Below, in pieces: positions 1 through 6,715 of a DNA stretch of 28,377 nucleotides (positions are counted from its first letter, which is position 1; the number at the start of each line of letters is the position of its first letter). The position numbers were made by a program, and so were the translations under genes. The DNA comes from PHAA01 sp964584415 (GTDB taxonomy: Bacteria; Bacillota; Syntrophomonadia; Syntrophomonadales; Syntrophomonadaceae). The notes below the pieces were generated by a model. That model ran no database searches and was not told the origin of the DNA. It saw nothing but the letters and a program-made list of their open reading frames with translations. The stretch spans positions 1 to 28,377 of the forward strand of contig CAZOZX010000017.1 of assembly GCA_964584415.1 (NCBI GenBank), in the 5' to 3' direction.

Positions 1-117
1 CCGCTCACCACCATAATCACTATCATTGCTACCATCCTGGCCGCAACCCTGTCGGCCTACCTGCCGGCCCGTAAGGTTTCCCGGATCAATCCCATCGAGG
101 TGATACGCAATGGATGA
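1..117 (+). CDS. ABC transporter permease, C-terminal end (FtsX/MacB/LolC type), partial
   Basis: Only the last 38 codons and the TGA stop are inside the window. They encode a hydrophobic segment rich in I, T, A and L, followed by a short basic tail with the sequence PARKVSRINPIEVIR. A final transmembrane helix followed by A-R-x-A/V-A/S-R-I-x-P-x-E-x-I-R is characteristic of the FtsX-like permease family (MacB, LolC/E, bacitracin-export-type permeases). The stop codon overlaps the start of the downstream ATPase gene by 8 bp, so the two are translationally coupled and form one transporter. The substrate (lipoprotein, peptide or antibiotic) cannot be told from this fragment. Confidence 0.8.
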   Translation, partial: PLTTIITIIATILAATLSAYLPARKVSRINPIEVIRNG

Positions 118-805
118 TATTCTGATCAAAACTACCGATCTGGTCAAAGACTACGGCCAGCAGATCAAAACCCGGGTATTATTCGGTATAAACCTGGAGA
201 TTCGCTGTGGAGAATTCACCTCGTTGATTGGTGCATCGGGTTCAGGTAAAAGTACCCTGCTCAATATTATCGGGGCCCTGGATCGGCCCACCAGCGGCCA
301 GGTGCTGATGGATGGGACTGACCTGGATACCCTGAACGATGATGAATTGGCCCGTTTTCGCAATCAAACCATCGGTTTTATTTTTCAGTTCCACTTCCTG
401 CTGCCGCAGTTTACCGTCTTGGAGAACGTTATGATCCCTTACCTGATCTATGCTGGTCACGCTACCCCGGAAATAGAAAAGCGGGCCCTGGATTTGCTGG
501 ACCGGGTCGGGCTTAGCCATCGGCGCGACAGCCGAGCCAATGCCATTTCCGGAGGTGAACAACAGCGGGTTGCTATCGCCCGCGCGCTTATCAACCGACC
601 CCGGATAATCCTGGCCGATGAACCCACCGGTAACCTTGACAGCGCCAACACCGAAAATATCTTCAACCTGATTCGGGAAATGAATGGCGATTATTGTGCC
701 AGCACCATTATGGTGACCCATAACTGGGACCTGGCCGACCGCACTGACCGGGTGATAGAAATAAAGGATGGCATGATAATCAAGGATGAATATAACACTG
801 ATTAA
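110..805 (+). CDS. ABC transporter ATP-binding protein, LolD/MacB-type (231 aa)
   Basis: This is the nucleotide-binding subunit of an ABC system, hydrolysing ATP on the cytoplasmic face to drive the FtsX-type permease encoded just upstream. The Walker A motif is GASGSGKST (about residues 41-49), followed by a Q-loop, the signature ISGGEQQRVAIARAL, Walker B IILADEPTGNLD and the H-loop MVTHNWDLA. The length and the EPTGNLD motif are typical of the LolD/MacB/FtsE subfamily (about 220-235 aa). The ATG overlaps the end of the permease gene by 8 bp, giving translational coupling. No substrate-binding or membrane fusion gene is visible here. Such pairs export or release lipophilic compounds, peptides or lipoproteins; in a Gram-positive-type genome a LolD role is less likely than a peptide/antibiotic-efflux one. 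That choice is inference. Confidence 0.92.
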   Translation: MDDILIKTTDLVKDYGQQIKTRVLFGINLEIRCGEFTSLIGASGSGKSTLLNIIGALDRPTSGQVLMDGTDLDTLNDDELARFRNQTIGFIFQFHFLLPQFTVLENVMIPYLIYAGHATPEIEKRALDLLDRVGLSHRRDSRANAISGGEQQRVAIARALINRPRIILADEPTGNLDSANTENIFNLIREMNGDYCASTIMVTHNWDLADRTDRVIEIKDGMIIKDEYNTD

Positions 806-1141
806 TCCTTCATCACGGCAATGGTTTTGAACTGTTGGATTACTGCGATCAAAAACGCTCAATGCTGACAGATCCCGAACCGTATCCTGATGCCAAAACC
901 GTCTCTTGTCTGCATGTCGGCTCACCACTGCCCCGGCTCGAATAATGCATTTACGCTGCCAGACCATTTAACTCCCCTTAAGTTCGTATTCAAAATATTT
1001 ATGATCCATATTTCCGCCAGCCCTGATTTGACATGTTTTGCGGTTGTTCGGCGGATTGTCTTTTGTATACACTCTTTTCTGCGTACTGTGCTAATATTGA
1101 TACAGACCAGTTTCTGATTTATGGTCGGGGAGGCCAATTAA
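806..1141. other. Intergenic region upstream of metN
   Basis: This 336-bp gap has no convincing gene; the short open frames in it lack ribosome binding sites and domain features. A TGC-TAATAT extended -10-like element lies at 1089-1097 and GGGGAGG at 1127-1133 serves metN. I looked for an S-box (SAM) riboswitch or a T-box because the downstream operon is for methionine uptake, and saw none of the conserved core sequences. Confidence 0.5.
1089..1097 (+). promoter_or_regulatory. Possible extended -10 promoter for metNIQ
   Basis: TGC followed by TAATAT fits an extended -10 (TGnTATAAT) element. It lies about 45 bp before the metN start. No good -35 box is at the normal distance; TATACA lies 20 bp upstream. 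This is a weak assignment based on sequence alone. Confidence 0.3.
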
Positions 1142-2167
1142 TTGATTGAAATATCTAATCTCGCCAAGGTATACAACACTGCCCACCAGGAAATAAAGGC
1201 GCTGGACGATGTCAACCTATCGGTGCACAAAGGGGAAATATTCGGCATTATCGGTCTCAGCGGGGCCGGCAAAAGCACCCTGATACGATGTATCAATATG
1301 CTGGAGAGACCCACCAGGGGTTCGATAATTGTAGACGGGCAGAATCTTAACGCCTTGAATCAAAGAGAATTGCGCCTGGCCCGGCAAAAGATCGGTATGA
1401 TTTTTCAGCAGTTCAACCTGCTGTCGTCACGCACCGTGTTCGATAACGTTATGTTCCCTTTGGAAATTGCTCACGTGCCGTTAAAAGAGGCTCAGCAGCG
1501 GGTCAGTCAACTGCTGGAATTAGTGGGCATCGCCGACAAGGCCAGGGTTTATCCGGATCAGCTGAGCGGCGGCCAGAAGCAGCGGGTGGGTATCGCCCGG
1601 GCTCTAGCCAATGATCCCAAAATACTGTTGTCCGACGAAGCAACTTCTGCCCTTGATCCCCAGACTACCCGCTCAATTCTTAAACTTCTAAAAGATATAA
1701 ATGCCCAGCTGGGATTGACAATTCTATTGATTACCCATGATATGAATGTCATCAAACAGGTCTGCGACCGGGTGGCTGTAATCAGCGAAGCTCGCATCGT
1801 AGAGGTTGGCGATGTCATTTCCATCTTCAGTAATCCGGGTACGCCGACCTCGCAGAGTTTTATTAACGCCATCGTCAACAAGGATGTGCCGGAAGAATAT
1901 ATTTCGGCTTTGATAAATAAACATCGGGCTCAGTATTCCTGCTTGATTAGGGTTTCCTTCATAGGACCTTCAGCCGGTGAGCCGGTAATCTCAGCCATGG
2001 TCAAACGGTACGGTATCGACGCCAATATTTTGTACGGCAATATTGATCTGATTAAGGATGTGCCTTTCGGCAACCTTACCATGGAACTGATCGGAGCCCG
2101 GGAAGAAGCAGAACAAGCCATGCAATTCCTAAGCAATAGCGGCCTAGAAGTAGAGGTGATGGGATAA
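1142..2167 (+). CDS. metN: Methionine ABC transporter ATP-binding protein MetN (341 aa)
   Basis: ATPase of the high-affinity D/L-methionine importer MetNIQ. Walker A GLSGAGKST is at about residues 38-46, the signature LSGGQKQRVGIARALA at about 140, Walker B ILLSDEATSALDP at about 162 and the H-loop LITHDMNVI at about 197. Beyond the ATPase domain there is a C-terminal extension of about 75 residues from about residue 265. It corresponds to the NIL/ACT-like domain which in E. coli MetN binds methionine and shuts down transport when the internal pool is full. The length matches the E. coli protein (343 aa). The start is TTG at 1142, supported by GGGGAGG 8 bases upstream and by the MIEISNL N-terminus usual for the family. 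The next gene begins at the base after the stop codon. Confidence 0.96.
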   Translation: MIEISNLAKVYNTAHQEIKALDDVNLSVHKGEIFGIIGLSGAGKSTLIRCINMLERPTRGSIIVDGQNLNALNQRELRLARQKIGMIFQQFNLLSSRTVFDNVMFPLEIAHVPLKEAQQRVSQLLELVGIADKARVYPDQLSGGQKQRVGIARALANDPKILLSDEATSALDPQTTRSILKLLKDINAQLGLTILLITHDMNVIKQVCDRVAVISEARIVEVGDVISIFSNPGTPTSQSFINAIVNKDVPEEYISALINKHRAQYSCLIRVSFIGPSAGEPVISAMVKRYGIDANILYGNIDLIKDVPFGNLTMELIGAREEAEQAMQFLSNSGLEVEVMG

Positions 2168-2878
2168 ATGCCGGGACAAGAACAATTATTCAGCATATTG
2201 GCGATCACTTTTGGGGCTGATCAGGCCTGGGTATGGGAGAAGGTTATCCAGGCCACCTGGGAAACCTTATATATGGTGTTCATATCCACCGCTCTAAGTT
2301 ATGTTTTCGGCCTGCCCCTGGGGATAATATTGGTCACGACCGATGAAGGCCATATTCTGGCCAATCGCGCGGTAAACAGTATCCTCGGTACCATTATAAA
2401 TGCGGCCCGCTCCATACCATTCATTATCTTTTTGATCCTGGTAATCCCATTCACCCGCATGGTGGTGGGCACATCAATTGGAACGGAGGCTGCCATGGTG
2501 CCTCTGACCCTGGCGGCTATCCCCTTTGTCGCTCGGGTGGTGGAAACCTCACTTAAAGAAATTGAATGGGGATTGATTGAAGCTGCTTTGTCGATGGGGG
2601 CTAATGCCTGGCAGGTTATAAGCAAGGTCTTAATCCCGGAAGCCCGCCCTTCGATTATCCTTGGGGTGGCTATTACTACCATAAACCTGATCGGCTACTC
2701 AGCCATGGCCGGTATAGTGGGGGGAGGTGGTTTGGGTACCCTGGCCTATTACTATGGCTACCAACGATATGAAGATTTGGTTATGTGGGTGACCGTAATC
2801 GTACTGATCGTGTTTGTCCAATGCATTCAGGTGGCGGGTGATAAGATGGCGGCCAAAATTAGCAACCAAAGGAGGTAA
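2168..2878 (+). CDS. metI: Methionine ABC transporter permease MetI (236 aa)
   Basis: Membrane subunit of the methionine importer. It has about five hydrophobic helices and the BPD_transp_1 fold. The EAA-like cytoplasmic loop, which docks on MetN, runs from about residue 136 (EIEWGLIEAALSMGANAWQ). The C-terminal GGGGLGTLAYYYGYQRY segment is typical of MetI. Compared with E. coli MetI (217 aa) it carries about 15 extra residues at the N-terminus. The ATG directly follows the metN stop codon, and the ribosome binding site of metQ lies inside its 3' end, so the three genes form a tight operon. Its location is the cytoplasmic membrane. Confidence 0.95.
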   Translation: MPGQEQLFSILAITFGADQAWVWEKVIQATWETLYMVFISTALSYVFGLPLGIILVTTDEGHILANRAVNSILGTIINAARSIPFIIFLILVIPFTRMVVGTSIGTEAAMVPLTLAAIPFVARVVETSLKEIEWGLIEAALSMGANAWQVISKVLIPEARPSIILGVAITTINLIGYSAMAGIVGGGGLGTLAYYYGYQRYEDLVMWVTVIVLIVFVQCIQVAGDKMAAKISNQRR

Positions 2879-2883
2879 ATATA

Positions 2884-3711
2884 GTGAAAAAGAAACTGCT
2901 GCTGATAGCCTGCGCTATATTGTTGATCTCAAGCATAGCCGGCTGCAGTAAAAGCAACCAACCAGCTAATACCGATAAATCAGCTCCGACCGGAAACAAA
3001 ATAGTTGTGGGTGCTACGGCTAAACCCCACGCCGAAATATTGGAAGTAGCCAAGCCCCTGCTGGCCAAGGAAGGAATCGACCTGGAGATCAAGGTCTTTA
3101 CGGATTATGTCCAGTTAAACCCGGCTTTGAAAGATGGCCAGATAGACGCCAACTTCTTCCAGCATATACCCTATCTGGATGATTATAATGCCAAGAACAA
3201 TGCCAATCTGGTTTGGACGGTAAAAGTCCATAATGAACCCATGGGTATATATTCGAAGAAGATCCAAAGCCTTGATAAGCTGGCAACTGGCGCCAAGGTT
3301 GGTATCCCCAATGATGCCACCAACGGCGGACGCGCCTTAATGGTACTGGAAAATGCCGGTTTGATTAAGCTAAAAGCCGGGGTAGGCGTAAACGCTGTTG
3401 ACAAAGACATTGTCGAGAATCCTAAGAACCTAAAGATCACCATGATGGATGCAGCCATGCTGCCCAGGACCCTGGATGATGCTGATATATGTGTAATAAA
3501 CAGCAATTACGCTCTGGAAGCTAAACTAAATCCGGTCAAAGACTCGCTCTTTATGGAACCGAAGGACTCTCCCTTTGCCAATGTACTGGTGGTCCGCCCC
3601 GCGGATAAAGACAAAGATGCGATTGTGAAGTTGGGCAAAGCCATGCAATCGCCGGAAGTTAAGCAGTTCCTGGAAGCCAACTACCCGGGCGCCTGCGTTC
3701 CATCTTTTTAA
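2884..3711 (+). CDS. metQ: Methionine-binding lipoprotein MetQ/NlpA family (275 aa)
   Basis: Extracytoplasmic substrate-binding protein that delivers methionine to MetNI. It begins at GTG 2884, 7 bases after AAAGGAGG. The N-terminus is a lipoprotein signal peptide: KKK, a hydrophobic stretch and the lipobox SIAGC with the acylated cysteine at residue 21. The mature protein shows NlpA/MetQ family blocks, such as GATAKPHAEILE, VFTDYVQLNPAL, DANFFQHIPYL, VGIPNDATNGGRAL and the C-terminal ANYPGACVPSF. The substrate is inferred from family and operon context; some NlpA members bind methionine derivatives or other amino acids. A weak hairpin (3725-3740) and a better terminator (3810-3837) follow. 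Confidence 0.94.
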   Translation: MKKKLLLIACAILLISSIAGCSKSNQPANTDKSAPTGNKIVVGATAKPHAEILEVAKPLLAKEGIDLEIKVFTDYVQLNPALKDGQIDANFFQHIPYLDDYNAKNNANLVWTVKVHNEPMGIYSKKIQSLDKLATGAKVGIPNDATNGGRALMVLENAGLIKLKAGVGVNAVDKDIVENPKNLKITMMDAAMLPRTLDDADICVINSNYALEAKLNPVKDSLFMEPKDSPFANVLVVRPADKDKDAIVKLGKAMQSPEVKQFLEANYPGACVPSF

Positions 3712-3809
3712 ACATATAAAAATGCCGCTCCTTAGAGCGGATTCAGGAAGCCATTATCAAACCACAACGAAATCGTTTACCCACATTATAAATGGTCCAA
3801 TATATAGTC

Positions 3810-3837
3810 AAGGCCCTTCGATTCCGGAGGGCCTTTT
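3810..3837 (+). terminator. Rho-independent terminator after metNIQ
   Basis: AAGGCCCT (3810-3817) pairs with AGGGCCTT (3828-3835) around a 10-base loop, and TTTT follows from 3834. The A-rich start means it could also work for the convergent gene ending at 3899. A smaller hairpin, CCGCTC-CTTA-GAGCGG at 3725-3740, precedes it but has no T-run. Confidence 0.75.
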
Positions 3838-3898
3838 CGTAATGTATGGAAGCGCTATATTAGAAAAATCCAATCTGCTGTTAGAGTGGTACTCTTAA

Positions 3899-4354
3899 TT
3901 ATATCTCCGACTCTTCGATCTCCTTGATTATGGCATCCGCCTCATCACTGAGCTGCAGGTCCGAATCCTCATTCCCCCAAATCTCGGTTGTCTTTAAGAC
4001 AGCTTCCTGAAGTGTTGAGGAAACTATCTCCATATCGATAAGATCCTCCCCGGGGTCGACACCCACGATCTTATATATGTCACCTTCTCCGACTACGTAC
4101 AGCTCCCGCCGTTCATCCACGCCATCAACCTGAATGGTCCCCACAAATACGCTTTCAATTTCCTTGTCGGTTTCGTCCTGGATAATGGTGCTCAATTCAA
4201 TACCGTCAATGAGCCAGCCGATCTCTTCATCATAGGAGTGTTCACCGCCTAGCCTTCTCCACAGCTCTTGGGTATAGGGCAGTTCAGCAATGACCACGTC
4301 ATCCTCTATTACAATCATGTCATCCTCTTTGTATATGTTCAGACTTAGTTGCAT
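3899..4354 (-). CDS. Acidic protein of unknown function (151 aa)
   Basis: I do not recognise this protein. It starts at ATG 4354, with a strong AGGAGGTG ribosome binding site 4-5 bases upstream, which supports it as a real gene. About 42 of its 151 residues are D or E against about nine K or R, so it is very acidic. There is no signal peptide, membrane helix or cysteine. The composition, with alternating short beta-like stretches (DMIVIEDDVVIAEL, ESVFVGTIQVDG, RELYVVGEGDIYKIVGV), suggests a small soluble beta-rich fold with a helical acidic tail. It is transcribed alone and converges with the methionine operon. Its function is unknown. Confidence 0.75.
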   Translation of the reverse strand: MQLSLNIYKEDDMIVIEDDVVIAELPYTQELWRRLGGEHSYDEEIGWLIDGIELSTIIQDETDKEIESVFVGTIQVDGVDERRELYVVGEGDIYKIVGVDPGEDLIDMEIVSSTLQEAVLKTTEIWGNEDSDLQLSDEADAIIKEIEESEI

Positions 4355-4678
4355 ACAGCACCTCCTAATCTATGGTTGGGATTACGCGGGATTTATGTCC
4401 ATCAAATAAAAAATGGGGGCAATAATTCTCCCTCATATAAATAGTTCCCACCATAATGTTACCGGACAATAATAGTTTATCATGGAACGATGGCGGCTTG
4501 AACCCATAAATCGTTTTTGTCGAAAATAATCCATCCGAACCCTCAAGGGTAACTAAAAAACCATCATAGGCTTGAGTGCAATCTAGCTGTCAGCCTGCCG
4601 CTTTCATATCAACACTTGATTCGCGGTCTCCTAATATTTACAATTATATTTATATTTTATGTGGAAGGAATAAATAGC
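4355..4678. other. Divergent intergenic region
   Basis: This 324-bp region lies between the divergent acidic-protein gene and the ABM-domain gene. It is AT-rich near 4600-4680. The only element I can support is the sigma-A-like promoter at 4616-4644. No RNA gene was recognised. Confidence 0.5.
4616..4644 (+). promoter_or_regulatory. Sigma-A-type promoter for the ABM-domain gene
   Basis: TTGATT at 4616-4621 is separated by exactly 17 bases from TACAAT at 4639-4644. Both boxes are close to TTGACA and TATAAT. The predicted transcript start is near 4651, before the ribosome binding site GGAAGGA. This makes a translation start at TTG 4616 impossible from this promoter and supports ATG 4679. Confidence 0.6.
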
Positions 4679-4966
4679 ATGGTTATTTTATTAACTAAAA
4701 TGTCGGTAAAACCAGACAAGGTTACACAATTTAAGGATACCTTTGCGACTATGGCTAAAGAAGCCCGGGAAGAGAAAGACTGCATCGCTTTTAACCTGTT
4801 CCAGGATATGCAGATTGAAAATCTCTGGTTTACATTAGGGAGATGGACCAAACCCGAAGCTCTGCATGAATTCATGACCGCACCCTATTTTAAGGTAGCC
4901 ATGGCTAAGAATGAAGAATTTTTAATCAAAAATCCAGAATTCTCTATCTGCCATGAAGTAATGTAA
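4679..4966 (+). CDS. Antibiotic biosynthesis monooxygenase (ABM) domain protein (95 aa)
   Basis: A small single-domain protein of the ABM superfamily (dimeric alpha/beta ferredoxin-like fold). Features include the N-terminal strand MVILLTKMSVKPDK, the segment AREEKDCIAFNLFQD, then LWFTLGRWTKPEALHEFMTAPYFK, with the usual E-x-W/R-W-x3-E-A-L-x-x-H/F pattern. Such proteins act as putative quinol monooxygenases, haem-degrading enzymes or simple stress proteins. The haem-ligand Asn/His pattern of IsdG is not obvious here, so the exact reaction is unknown. The frame extends upstream to a TTG at 4616, but ATG 4679 with GGAAGGA about 10 bases before it gives the normal family length. It is monocistronic, with a hairpin terminator just downstream. 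Confidence 0.82.
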   Translation: MVILLTKMSVKPDKVTQFKDTFATMAKEAREEKDCIAFNLFQDMQIENLWFTLGRWTKPEALHEFMTAPYFKVAMAKNEEFLIKNPEFSICHEVM

Positions 4967-5000
4967 CCGGGCAATCATATCTTATTCGGCAAACGAACGT

Positions 5001-5030
5001 AATCCCTCCGGACTCGGGGGATTATTTATT
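5001..5030 (+). terminator. Hairpin terminator between convergent genes
   Basis: AATCCC (5001-5006) pairs with GGGATT (5018-5023). The inner stem is CCG/CGG with a GACT loop and one bulged T. It is followed by ATTTATT and overlaps the stop codon of the minus-strand gene that ends at 5022. It probably serves the ABM gene and may work in both directions. Confidence 0.6.
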
Positions 5031-6347
5031 CAGATACTCTCCCAGCAGAGAATCAGCCGTAAATAGATCGGCAGTACTCAAATCAGCTAGTTTATTATGG
5101 CCAAGGGCATCGGCGGCAATCACCATCTCTTCGTTGAAGGCTTTCATTAGATGGTTCAAATTGGCAGCCGCCTGAACAACATCCAATTTGTCAGCCCGTT
5201 TGGAATTTCTCTGCAGCAGGGTTTCTACCGGAAACCAGGGCAGGGCTTTGCTAATCTGATCGGCTAATAAACCATAAACCAGGACAGAATCTAAAATAAC
5301 CGCGTCGGCTCCCAGCGCCAAGGCTTTTACACAATCACCCGGCTCCCAAAAACGTCCATGGGCAATTAGACTCACCTTGCTGTTCTTTTCCTCCAGGAAT
5401 GATTTAGCCCTGACCAGGCTATAGGGCAGGGTCAGGCCGAAGTCCTGCCCAAGCACGGCTGGAAGCAGCATGCCGCCGTGTTCCATTCCCTCCAGGATAA
5501 TACCATCTGCCCCCGCTTGCAGGGCTCTCTCCATATTTATTTCCAGGGTGTCACTGGTCCTGATCCTCACCAGCACCGGAACTCCCCCGGTCCTTCTTTT
5601 GAGGTCATCGACAACATGAGCCAGGTTTGACAATCCGGTTACCTCATGCTGCCACAATTCAATCTTTATGATGTTTTGCCTGTGTCTGCGGCCGGCTGCC
5701 CCCATCCGACCCGGAACCTGGCTGGGCATGGTCAATTCCACCGCTTCGATGTCGGTCTGACTGAATCTGAAATCCTCCGCTGCTTGACCGCTGTTCAGCT
5801 GCAATATGTGTTTATTATAAGAATCCGGCGGGATTTGGCTGCTCCATTCACTATCGACAGACAAGGCTGCCCCGTTACTGCGGGCGGCTAACAGGAAGGC
5901 TTGCAGGACTACCGGGCTATACGCGGTACGATTGACCGGCAAGGCCATCATCAAAGGGGTATCCAGGTGTAAAGGGCGGCGGCTTCCCGGGCCAATTTTG
6001 ACATCCAGACTTACAACGGGATTGTCCTGCTTAATGTGAGCCATAGTCTTAACCGGATTAAAAACCACCCCATCAAAATGGTTAGTCTGCCTCATATTTT
6101 CTATCTTTTTCACCAGAGCATGGCCAGTAGTGGCACGGCGAAAAATATTGGTAAGCAGCGTAAAGGGGATATTCTCGTTCTGATAAAGGTAGGACACAAA
6201 AGAATCTTCCGATTCCGATCCATGAATCAATTTTTTCAGGGTTTTGTCCACGGTCAACTTGAGCAGGACCGGGGTTAGGATAGCGGTAATAATTGACCCG
6301 ACCAAGGCTCCCACGAATGACCACAGATAATTCTGGCCTCCCGGCAC
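5022..6347 (-). CDS. FMN-binding glutamate synthase-like protein with N-terminal membrane anchor (441 aa)
   Basis: This resembles the FMN-binding (alpha/beta barrel) domain of glutamate synthase, in the family of stand-alone 'FMN-binding glutamate synthase family' proteins. Residues about 8-30 form one transmembrane helix (LWSFVGALVGSIITAILTPVLL). Barrel landmarks are VRIRTSDTLEINMERALQAG, AGADGIILEGMEHGG (cofactor/phosphate region), ALALGADAVILDS, and the C-terminal ALGHNKLADLSTADLF block which matches ALGH-x2-L-x-D-L-x-x-x-D in the family. The protein is divergent and I see no 3Fe-4S cysteine motif, so glutamate synthase activity is unlikely. I chose GTG 6347 because GGAGGTGA lies 5 bases upstream; a TTG at 6404 would add 19 residues but lacks a comparable site. 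It is monocistronic. Confidence 0.78.
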   Translation of the reverse strand: MPGGQNYLWSFVGALVGSIITAILTPVLLKLTVDKTLKKLIHGSESEDSFVSYLYQNENIPFTLLTNIFRRATTGHALVKKIENMRQTNHFDGVVFNPVKTMAHIKQDNPVVSLDVKIGPGSRRPLHLDTPLMMALPVNRTAYSPVVLQAFLLAARSNGAALSVDSEWSSQIPPDSYNKHILQLNSGQAAEDFRFSQTDIEAVELTMPSQVPGRMGAAGRRHRQNIIKIELWQHEVTGLSNLAHVVDDLKRRTGGVPVLVRIRTSDTLEINMERALQAGADGIILEGMEHGGMLLPAVLGQDFGLTLPYSLVRAKSFLEEKNSKVSLIAHGRFWEPGDCVKALALGADAVILDSVLVYGLLADQISKALPWFPVETLLQRNSKRADKLDVVQAAANLNHLMKAFNEEMVIAADALGHNKLADLSTADLFTADSLLGEYLNK

Positions 6348-6579
6348 TTTTCTCACCTCCGGACCAGGCAGGGGGACGGTTCTGTTGCCTGTTTTGTTGC
6401 ACAATTGACAACACGTCCTCTTGCCTCGTGTCTGAAATACTCTCTAAACGCTTAAGCCACTTGATTATAGGCTTGGTCCTCTTCCGGGCCTTCTTATCTA
6501 AATCCTAGCTTTAGCCGTTAATCCGCCGATTATGTACACCGTATTCTCCGGGTCTTTTTTTCCCTTGGCTTGCCGGGCG

Positions 6580-6608
6580 TTGAAAATATTCGGCCAGGTT
6601 GATAACAT
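6580..6608 (+). promoter_or_regulatory. Candidate sigma-A promoter upstream of the P-type ATPase
   Basis: TTGAAA (6580-6585), a 17-base spacer, then TAACAT (6603-6608). The predicted start near 6615 is just before GAGGAGGG at 6623-6630. A second, closer candidate is TTGACG (6662-6667) with TATACA (6686-6691) and an 18-base spacer. Confidence 0.4.
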
Positions 6609-6635
6609 GGCATTAACTAGCGAGGAGGGAGCTTA

Positions 6636-6659
6636 ATGCCAACACACCACGCTGCCTGA
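6636..6659 (+). CDS. Possible 7-codon leader ORF (MPTHHAA)
   Basis: ATG 6636 follows a strong GAGGAGGG site by 5 bases and the frame closes after seven codons. It lies 56 bases before the ATPase start codon and just after a promoter candidate. It may be a leader peptide or simply a chance start next to a decayed gene. There is no further support. Confidence 0.25.
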   Translation: MPTHHAA

Positions 6660-6715
6660 AGTTGACGACGCGAAGATCCATAAAATATACAGCCTAAGAG
6701 TAGGTGTTGAATAAT

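Larger units (their letters stand above)
6348..6715. other. Divergent promoter region, with a possible leader mini-ORF
   Basis: This 368-bp gap lies between the GltB-like gene and the P-type ATPase gene. It holds two plus-strand promoter candidates. One is TTGAAA-17 bp-TAACAT at 6580-6608; the other is TTGACG-18 bp-TATACA at 6662-6691. A 7-codon open frame with its own strong ribosome binding site lies between them. No riboswitch fold was recognised. Confidence 0.45.

Noticed and set aside
242..967. A 241-codon minus-strand open frame over the ABC ATPase gene
   Set aside because: It is antisense to a gene with all ABC motifs, has no recognisable domain and runs into non-coding DNA; it is a shadow of GC-rich codon use.
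806..1141. SAM (S-box) or T-box riboswitch upstream of the methionine operon
   Set aside because: None of the conserved core sequences is present and no terminator/antiterminator pair was seen.
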